Positions 1-6,400 of a stretch of DNA of 7,870 bases are shown piece by piece. The translations under genes were made by a program, and so were the position numbers. The notes beneath the pieces were generated by a model. That model was given only the letters and a program-made list of their open reading frames with translations. It was not told the DNA's origin and did not search any database. Positions within the stretch are counted from its first letter, which is position 1; each line of letters starts with the position of its first letter. Source of the stretch: Pseudomonadota bacterium (GTDB lineage Bacteria > Myxococcota_A > Polyangia > Polyangiales > Polyangiaceae); contig JAEWRL010000106.1 in assembly GCA_023398955.1 (NCBI GenBank), forward strand, positions 1 to 7,870. Direction: 5' to 3'.

Positions 1-254
1 TACGTTCGGTTTGGTCCTTCTCCTTTCGACTTCCACTCGATGGGCCCTCGCGGGCTCACCCTTGTCTTATGATTGAGATTGGCGATGCTCCTTTCTCGCG
101 GGACTCTCACCCGCTGTTTCAGCGCCATGCCAGGCGCAACCGCCTTAGCCGTGCTCAGGCGCCTGCGGCGCCTTGCGCGCGGCCGGGGGACCCAGCGCCG
201 GGCGCGGTGCTGGGCGGGTTGCCAGCTCGTCGTCGGGCGGGCTCGACGGTCTCG

Positions 255-685
255 CTATTCCCGTGGCCAGCAGCGCTCGGAGCGTAGATGGGTGAGCAGG
301 GACTCGAGCGCGGCTCCGTCGGACTGCTCGATGCGGGCCCGCCGCGCCTCGTCTCGTCGAGCGGGATGTCGAGCACGTCGCAGAGCGACTCGATGGCCTG
401 CTGGAGGCCTTGGGTCCGTCCTCGATCCAGTCCGGATGCTTCACCCGCTGTCCAGCCGCGTTGCTCTGCAGTGGCGAGCGAGACGCGCCACAGCTTGAGC
501 TCGTCCTCACGCCACTGGGGGAGCATACGTGCCTTGGGGTCTTGGCTCAGTTGCTCGAGCGCCCGGGTCGCCTTGTCGATGTCGGGGTTTGCCATGGCCA
601 GCCTGCGCCGCTCCTCGTCGGTCATGGCGGCGAGGAAGCTAGCCCAAGCGTACGCTGCCTGCTCGGCCGGTTCCACCTCGTTCGT
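255..685 (-). pseudogene. C-terminal half of an Rpn-family (PD-(D/E)XK) recombination-promoting nuclease, frameshifted
   Basis: Reading leftwards from about 685, the minus strand encodes EPAEQAAYAWASFLAAMTDE, then a charged helical stretch (MANPDIDKATRALEQLSQDP, then WREDELKLW) and a tail with DVLDIPLDE. From memory this is the second half of the Rpn / PD-(D/E)XK 'transposase' family, after the nuclease core. The nuclease domain itself is missing from this strand. After LDE the long frame drifts into low-complexity Arg/Pro/Ser residues. In another frame the expected end resumes as ARIEQSDGAALESLLTHL and stops after CWPRE with TAG at 255-257. A tandem 5-bp repeat (TCGTC twice, plus strand 349-358) accounts for the shift: removing one copy restores LDEARRARIEQ. 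Truncation plus frameshift make this a dead fragment. An active Rpn protein would be a DNA endonuclease that promotes RecA-independent recombination. The family call is fairly sure; the exact 5' limit is not. Confidence 0.75.
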
Positions 686-686
686 A

Positions 687-787
687 CTGGAGAAGCGAAA
701 CCGCGACCTGCTCATCTCCCTCTTGAATGCCACCCTGCGCCCGGGGCCTTGGAAATCCACACCGTCGAGCTCCCCAAGCTGTATCAG
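687..787 (+). pseudogene. N-terminal and middle fragments of an Rpn-family nuclease, inverted relative to its C-terminal half
   Basis: Plus-strand positions 687-746 encode LEKRNRDLLISLLNATLRPG. This matches the motif I recall near the start of Rpn / PD-(D/E)XK transposase-like proteins (an N-[KR]-DLLISxLNAxL stretch that follows the initial VFK..F segment). At 746 the frame changes and 746-787 encode ALEIHTVELPKLYQ, the strand and helix that in intact members comes after the nuclease core and just before the WASFLAA region. The hundred or so residues between, which should carry the catalytic D and ExQ, are absent. The fragment starts within a few bases of where the minus-strand C-terminal half begins. 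The pieces therefore look like one gene that suffered an inversion plus an internal deletion, though remnants of two neighbouring copies is an alternative. The fragments are short, so the call rests on motif resemblance only. Confidence 0.55.
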
Positions 788-838
788 GCGAAGGCCCAGT
801 CCAAGAAACGCACCCTGCTCAAGCAGCGCGCCTCGGGC

Positions 839-1174
839 ATGAGAGAAGCTCCGACGCACTCGGAAGAGCGGCTGTGGCAGCAGCTTCGGTCATCGAAGCT
901 CGGGGTCGGGTTTCGTCGGCAGGCGGTGCTCGGCGGGAGGTACATCGTGGACTTCGTGGCGCCGAAGGTGAAGGTCGTGGTAGAGGTCGACGGCCCTTAC
1001 CATCAGCGCCGCGTGCAGGCGGACGCGCGGCGAGAGCGGGCGCTCGAGCGCCTCGGTTACCGCGTCGTGCGGGTGACGGATGAGCTGGTGGAGCGAGAGC
1101 TTCCGCAGGCGCTCGCGCTCTCCGCGAGGCGCTTGGAAGCGGGTGAGCACCGCCCGGGGGCGCCGCTACGCTGA
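839..1174 (+). CDS. DUF559 (Vsr-like) endonuclease-domain protein
   Basis: The frame encodes a compact protein of 111 residues from ATG 839. It begins with a helix around HSEERLWQQLRSSKLG (about residues 7-22), followed by FRRQAVLGGRYIVDFVAP, the strand VKVVVEVDGPYH, a charged helix (RRERALERLGYRVVRVTD) and a C-terminal helix. This order is that of DUF559 (PF04480), a restriction-endonuclease-like fold related to the very-short-patch repair nuclease. The D of IVDFV and the E and D of VEVDG are the presumed metal-binding residues, and all are present. The substrate of this family is not established. The start is uncertain: homologous-looking sequence (KKRTLLKQRASG) lies in frame upstream of 839 with no ATG, GTG or TTG start, no clear ribosome binding site precedes 839, and the frame runs back into Rpn debris ending near 787. 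The native 5' end may have been lost at that junction, leaving a trimmed or silent gene. The core domain itself looks intact. Confidence 0.75.
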   Translation: MREAPTHSEERLWQQLRSSKLGVGFRRQAVLGGRYIVDFVAPKVKVVVEVDGPYHQRRVQADARRERALERLGYRVVRVTDELVERELPQALALSARRLEAGEHRPGAPLR

Positions 1175-1540
1175 GACGGCGCGGCTCGAATGCGTGATCT
1201 GCCTCGCTGCGACGGATAGGGGCCGCGTGTCCCGTATTCCTTGCCTCATTCCAGAGTGGACCGTCCGACGGGCTTGGCGCTCCGCACCGCGCTCAGTGAA
1301 GATCGTCCGAGGGCCGTGAACCAAAGCCGTCGCTGATACGTAAGGATCTGTGAATCCAGAGCATCACGACCCAATCTGGCTAGGCAGTGGAAGTCGAAGA
1401 GATCCAGCGTGGCCGTCAGCCGCAGTGAGCCAGCCCGCTTCGGAAGCGAGCCCTTCCGGGCAGCCGAGAAGAGGCGCCCGGCGTGGGTCATGACAGCACC
1501 CGACCACGTACCTGAAGCTGCCGCAGGGCGTATCGAGGCG

Positions 1541-1645
1541 TCCGCTGCGCTGGTAGAGACCTCCGCCACACGGACGAAGGCGTCCGCCACACGGAGTAAG
1601 CCGTCCGCCACACGGACCAAGCCGTCCGTTACACGCGAACGGCTT
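1541..1645. repeat. 21-bp tandem repeat array, five units, each core palindromic
   Basis: Units start at 1541, 1562, 1583, 1604 and 1625, exactly 21 bases apart. The three central units share TCCGCCACACGGA followed by an eight-base tail of the type CGAAGGCG, GTAAGCCG or CCAAGCCG. The first and last are diverged, and a weaker copy may precede at 1520. Within each core, TCCG and CGGA form an inverted pair around a five-base centre, so each unit could fold or bind a dimeric protein. Because 21 is a multiple of three, every frame through the array gives heptads: SATRTKA/P-type on the plus strand and VADGLLR/VADAFVR-type on the minus strand. Whether the array was ever protein-coding (a degenerate heptad-repeat protein) or is a DNA-level repeat cannot be settled from this copy. 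Confidence 0.85.
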
Positions 1646-1648
1646 GGT
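1616..1648. other. 10-bp perfect inverted repeat at the end of the 21-bp array
   Basis: ACCAAGCCGT at 1616-1625 is the exact reverse complement of ACGGCTTGGT at 1639-1648, around a 13-base centre. The left arm is the tail of the third full repeat unit and the right arm lies just past it, in the diverged fifth unit. The array therefore ends in a strong stem-loop. No T-run follows on either strand, so an intrinsic terminator is not indicated. It could be a protein-binding site, a structured edge of a mobile element, or a by-product of repeat turnover. Confidence 0.7.
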
Positions 1649-1971
1649 GGAGTGTGCGGTCGCCAATTGCCGCGCCCGGGATGCGCAGGTGGATGCTGTG
1701 GGCTTCCCGGTCTCGCGCCGGGACAGGACTCCGAACTCGGTGCACAGGGTAGGCGTGCAACCGGAGGGGGAGATCGGTGTCGAAAACAGCGGGGCAGTCG
1801 GCGCACCTTCCAGTGCTACTGCCAGACGGATGACCGAGCCGACGACCGAGAGGTCGGGCGGGTCGTGGAGGGGGAGTCACTGGAATTACAGGAGGGACTG
1901 TCTGGTGAGATCCGAGCGCGGCATGCTTGGCCGGAGGCCGCCTAGGTCTCGAGGGGCGTACCGTCGCCGCC

Positions 1972-3050
1972 ATGAACGCCCGTTGGCTTAAGGTCTTCGT
2001 GCTGATGATGGCTGGGTTGCTCGAACGGGAGCAAGCGCAGGTGATCGACTATGTCATCGCAGAGAACCGCGTCCTTCGCGAGCAGCGCGATGCATTCCGA
2101 GGCAAGCGCCGAGCGGTGTTCACAGGCGAGCAGCGGCGTCGCCTTGCAATGCGCGCCAAGACCCTGGGACACCGAATGCTCCACGGGATGGTAATCATCG
2201 TCACGCCGGATACGCTGTTGAGGTGGTAACCGGGAGCTCATTGCGACAAAGTATGACGGGTCGCGGAAGCGCAAGGCCGGGAGGCCACCGACGGCAGCGG
2301 AGATTGCGGACTTGGTGCTCCGAATGGCGCGAGAGAATCCGACTTGGGGGTACCTGAGAATTCGTGGTGCTCTGGAGAATGTTGGACACCAGCTCTGCCA
2401 AAGCACGATTCGCGGCATCCTGAGGGATGCGGGCATCCCACCAGAGCCGGTGCGGTCTCAGAAGACGAGCTGGACGACGTTTCTAGTGGCACATTGGGAA
2501 GCGCTGACGGCCACCGACTTCTTCACGGTGGAAGTACTGACGCGGGCAGGGCTGGTCCGTTACTGCGTGCTCTTCGTGATCGAGCTTCGGAGTCGCCGCG
2601 TGCACATCGCGGGAATCGTGCAGGAGGCCTATGGGGCGTGGATGGAGCAGATGGCGCGGAATTTGACGGATGCGGTGGACGGCTTTCTGAAGGATGCGAA
2701 GTACCTGATCCACGACCGAGATCCGCTCTTCACGGAGAGATTCGTGAGCATCCTCAGGGCGGCGGGCGTGAGCTCGGTGAAGCTCCCAGCGCGCAGCCCG
2801 AACCTGAATGCCTACGGGGAACGCTTCGTGCTTTCAATCTGGCGGTAGTGCCTGGATCGAGTCAGCCCGGTCGGTGTAGCGCACCTGAGGCGAATCGTGT
2901 CAGGGTACGTGGATCATTGCAACACGGAACGGAATCACCAAGGGCTGGCAATCGGCTGATTTCCGGGGCGCCTGCGAATGACGGAGGACCGATGAGTGCC
3001 GGGAGCGGCTTGGTGGCATGCTCCGCTGCTACTATCGGGAAGCAGTGTGA
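1972..3050 (+). pseudogene. Integrase-core (DDE) insertion-sequence transposase, broken by frameshifts and a stop
   Basis: Starting at ATG 1972 (MNARWLKVFVLMMAGL), the reading passes a helical N-terminus (IDYVIAENRVLREQ), then a helix-turn-helix-like region (NPTWGYLRIRGALENVGHQ, STIRGILRDAGI) and the catalytic core. The presumed triad is the D of ATDFF (codon 2516), the D of IHDRD (codon 2714) and the E of NAYGERF (codon 2819). The second D and the E are 34 residues apart, as in IS3/IS481/retroviral-type integrases. The gene ends with HCNTERNHQGL, ERLGGML and YYREAV before TGA 3048-3050. Four lesions break it: an extra A at 2228/2229 creates TAA at 2227-2229; TAG at 2846-2848 replaces what is usually a sense codon just after the catalytic E; a base is lost near 2950; and another shift falls between about 2985 and 2994. 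All three catalytic residues survive, but no intact protein can be made. The length, about 355 codons after repair, is typical. The precise IS family and ends are not determined. Confidence 0.88.
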
Positions 3051-3100
3051 TTTGCCGCCGATCGGGTTTTGAAATAGCACTGGGTTCTAAACAGGAAGAA

Positions 3101-3490
3101 TCATGCCACTACTTCGACGGGAACGGAGAATGCTGACCAACAATACTCCGCATAATCCGCCCCAGCTCTTTTCAGTATGCCACGCCTCCACCAGGGTCCT
3201 TCCGTGGACGATTCCTTCTCCGAGTGGAACAGAACACGCAATCGTTGATCGATACTTGCTACTCGTTCTCGCAGAACTCCGTGCTCCTTGTACCTGTGAA
3301 GCTCCGGAACACTGAGGATGGTCTCGATCTCATCTCTCACACGAAGCTCATTTAGAAACTCGCTATAGTCCCACGAGTATCCTGATTCGCACTCAAGTAC
3401 AAGATTCTCCCACTTGTCCAGGAGAGTACTTGCCGTGTCTTTAATGCCATGGTGTTCTCGGACGATAGCTTGGGCCTGAGTGTACGTCAT
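3101..3490 (-). CDS. Predicted immunity protein for the Rhs C-terminal toxin (CdiI-like)
   Basis: A 129-residue acidic cytoplasmic-type protein with no signal peptide or membrane segment. Its ATG (3490-3488) overlaps the TGA of the Rhs toxin gene as ATGA, and no strong Shine-Dalgarno precedes it, so translation is probably coupled to the toxin. Visible features are an N-terminal helix pair, then SWDYSEFLNELRVRDEIETI (about residues 39-58), a helix LRERVASIDQRLRVLF, and a terminal PWWRRGILKRAGADYAEYC segment. From memory, the Y-x-Y/FxNDLxxRD-type motif followed by a late WW and basic-Gly segment is that of contact-dependent growth inhibition immunity proteins (CdiI_3-like). The expected role is to bind and block the adjacent toxin domain in the producing cell. 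Sampled lines are about 47-50% G+C, far below the Rhs shell. Position and size make immunity very likely; the family name is less certain. Confidence 0.8.
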   Translation of the reverse strand: MTYTQAQAIVREHHGIKDTASTLLDKWENLVLECESGYSWDYSEFLNELRVRDEIETILSVPELHRYKEHGVLRERVASIDQRLRVLFHSEKESSTEGPWWRRGILKRAGADYAEYCWSAFSVPVEVVA

Positions 3491-6400
3491 GGCTTTGTCT
3501 TGAATTGCTCGTAGAAGTATTGTAGTCGAGCCGCGGGGCTCCCGTCAGGTCTAAAGAAGGTCTTTATTGTTCCGGTAGCTGTCCGTACACCAAACAGGCC
3601 CGTATTAGGATCGAAGCGGACGATATCACCGCCCGCCCGAACGCCCTCTAGCACGCCCGGGCTCGGCGGTCCACTGTGGAACCGGCGAGCTGCCTGCACG
3701 TACTCCTGAAGCGTTCCAAACTCCGGAACGTCGGGCCCACCCGGCTTCGCGCTCAGCTTTCCTTTCGGTCCCACGACGACACCCTTGGCGTGCTTCGCAA
3801 AATGTCGCGCTGCCGCTGCATTGTTGGCGAAATCGGGGACTCGCGCCAATGCAGTCCCGGCTGCGCTGCTGGAGCCTCCTGGTCCCCCGCCTCGTGCTGG
3901 CCCGCCGCCGCTAGGCCCCCCGCCTCGGGTGCCAGTTGGAGGCTTTTTGCCCCCACCGGGGATCCGCTTTGGGCCTTTGATGCGCCCGGTCGCCAGTCCA
4001 CCTGCGATGCCGCCAGCGAGCTCGTAGTCCTCGGCAGTGCCTTCACCGCTAGCCAGCCGCTCAGCGCTCTCCGCCAGTCTCTCGGCACCGCCGGTTGCCA
4101 GGTCGTAGACCGCCAGACCCAGGAGGACGCCACCGACTGCCAAAGCTGCCGGCCCGGATATGGCCCCCAGAGCGATGAGACCGAGGCCAATGGCGGCGCC
4201 TTCGACGAAGCCCTTCGCTCCGGCGGCCAAGGCCTGCTCTGCAGTGGCTGCCTGAGGGCCCACTGGTCCCGGTTCAATGCTCGCATCACCAGAGCCGCCA
4301 CCTGAGGGTTCCTCGGCTGGCTGCGGGACTTCCTCACGCTTCGGTGGTTCCGGTTTGGGAGTTGGAGGTGGATCCTGCTTGGCGGAGACAATGTGGTCGT
4401 CGTCGAAAACGATAACATCGACGGCCAGGTCCGTGGCACCGTCGGAGAATATCTGACTTACGCGATGGGTGTTCCCTTCGCGGGTGACGTGCACGCCGCC
4501 GAACTCCGCTGGTACTGGGTAGAAGGCAGCTGGTGGGGGTGCATTCTCTTGGAGCCCACTTGGATCCGACTTGCCTATCGGATCACCCCGGACATAGGCG
4601 TAGAGATTCAGATCGGCTCGGCCAGGTTTCGCAAGGCCGAGCGGGTCAGGTGCAATCCAGCGTCCGAGCCAGGGTGCATAGTACCTGGCACCCTGATAAT
4701 ACAGGCCTGTTTCTTCGTCTCGTTCTTTCCCCGTGTACCGGTACCGCTTGGCCGAGACCTCGATGGTGCCTCTGGCGGTGTGAAACGCGGTCGTGCCGTA
4801 GGGGTGATACTCTTCGTAAGAAATGACCTCGCCGTCACGAGTGAGTTCGACGGTTGCCGTGCCGAGGTGGTTGTTGAGCTGGAATCTCCAACGGCTCGTG
4901 CCGACATCACCGCTTCCGGTCGTGTCGACTGTTTTCGTCTCGACCATGGCGAGACGGTGCTGGTGGTCTAGCAGGTGAAGCGTCTCGCGCTCGATCTCGA
5001 TGGGTCCTGAAATGCTCCCCGTGCGCCGCCGGTAGATCTCGAAGCCGCCGAGGTAGACTCGCTCCTCGACGAGGCCGGAGTGTTCCCAAACCTTGCGGAC
5101 ACGCTTGCCTCCGGAATCGTAGGTGAAGAAGACCTGCCCTCCGCCGAGGAGGTCGACCTGTTGAATGCGATCCGCGTGATCTCGAGTGATGGACGGCAGG
5201 TGTGGCATCGATGTGATCGAGCCGTGAGCGTCGTATCCGTAGTTTACCGAGAATGCGCCGTCTGAGTCGCCAGGCAGGGAGGTTGCTAGCAAGCGATTGC
5301 TGTCCAGCGCGTAGCTGTAGCGACGTGTCCATCCAGTTCCGGTGTTTCCGGGTGCGGGGAGGTGCTGCAGCCGTTCGAGGTTGCCGGCGCGATCGTAGGT
5401 GAATCGCTCCTGGTATCGAACCAGCGCCTGAAGGTCGTTGGGGTGTGGAAGGTCACCTCGCGGAAAGTCTTGGTGGGTCGGTTGCTGGCCCTGTTGTCCG
5501 GGGTGCTCGCGGCCCTCCGCGAGTACGAGCCGATAGAGTGCGTCATACTCGTAGAGGCCGTCGCCGGAGGCTGGTGGAGTTCCGAGGAAGTAGGCGTCGG
5601 AGTCGCCGCTGTCTCTAATCGCGACGATGTTTCCTGCGGCATCATAGGTGTAGTGGAGATCCTGGAGTCGTATGCCGTCGCTCGTTCTCGTGGTTAGGAT
5701 TCTCGTGGTGCGAAAGGTGAACGGGTCATACGAGAAAGCTGTGCGAGTGCCGTTGGCGAAGTCGACTGCTGTTCGTTGCCCTTTGGCATTGTACTCGGTG
5801 CTAACGACGACGGTCTGTTCAAGGCCACCGTGAACGCTGATGTGCTGTGCCTCGGGTAAGCGAGCGGCATTGAACTCGGTGCGTCTGATGCTGCCATCCG
5901 GCGCCGTCTGAGTGGTGACGCGGTTTAGGGCATCGAAAGCGAAGCGTTGGGAGAACTCCTCGGCCTCAGTCAAGGGAGCTACTGCCGCCTCGATCTCGGT
6001 GATGTCGGTGAGCCCGTCCGTGACGAGCCAGTCTGGAGTCTCGTGGTAGTCCACCGCAAGGTGACGAGTGCCGGTCAGGAGATTGGCTTTGAAGTCGAAG
6101 TCTGTGCTCCGAGTGACGCCGACGGAATCGCAGACGAGGTAAGGTTGACCACGCAGGTTGTTTTGGACAGCAAGAGGGTGGCCCTCACCGTACACGGTGC
6201 GTGTGGTTAGTCGCTCGGGGTCTGTCCCTTGGCGCATGTAGCCGTGGGTGGGGCGTTGAAGCTGATCGTAGCGACTCCGAAAGGTTTGACGACGGTTGTC
6301 CCACGACCGAATGGGCTTGCCAGCGACGTCGGCGAGGACGATCCGGCGACCGGCGTCTGGGGACGCCACCATGAATCGGCGACCTAGTACATCGAATGCC

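Larger units (their letters stand above)
1175..1971. other. Long gene-poor stretch between the DUF559 gene and the transposase
   Basis: About 800 bases hold no gene I can support. Long open frames exist on both strands (for example plus 1409-1945 and minus 1246-1806). Their translations are Arg/Ser/Pro-rich, overlap each other and show no recognisable domain. They stay open largely because of high G+C and the 21-bp periodic array inside, described separately. The 3' part (about 1650-1970) includes small palindromes such as ACGACC/GGTCGT near 1840-1865 and GGCC-GGA-GGCC near 1930-1940. No transfer RNA, rRNA or clear promoter was seen. The left end of the transposable element should lie in about 1850-1971, but I could not find terminal inverted repeats matching the right side. 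Confidence 0.5.

Noticed and set aside
191..214. Hairpin CCCAGCGCC / GGTGCTGGG with a six-base loop, possibly a terminator for the Rpn remnant
   Set aside because: It sits about 40 bases beyond the TAG at 255, but no T-run follows on the minus strand, and such stems are expected by chance in DNA this G+C rich.
410..838. Upstream extension of the DUF559 frame from ATG 410 as part of that protein
   Set aside because: 410-745 is the antisense of the Rpn C-terminal half and the frame there has no recognisable content; only the Rpn-like stretch at 746-787 and DUF559 itself are meaningful.
1541..1645. CRISPR array
   Set aside because: Units are contiguous 21-mers with no unique spacers of 25-40 bases, and no cas genes are in the window.
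1246..1806. Long minus-strand open frame with VADGLLR-type heptads as a real gene
   Set aside because: The N-terminal part is Arg/Pro/Ser-rich low complexity, an overlapping plus-strand frame is equally open, and the periodicity follows from the 21-bp DNA repeat. No domain recognised.
1409..1945. Plus-strand open frame with SATRTK heptads as a real gene
   Set aside because: Same array read on the other strand; no domain, no ribosome site, and it contradicts the minus-strand frame.
1850..3100. Terminal inverted repeats or target duplication of the insertion sequence
   Set aside because: I compared 1870-1960 with the reverse complement of 3040-3100 by eye and found no convincing match, so element ends are not claimed.
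4393..4971. 192-codon plus-strand open frame opposite the Rhs gene
   Set aside because: It lies wholly antisense to the conserved Rhs core and has no recognisable domain; a shadow frame.
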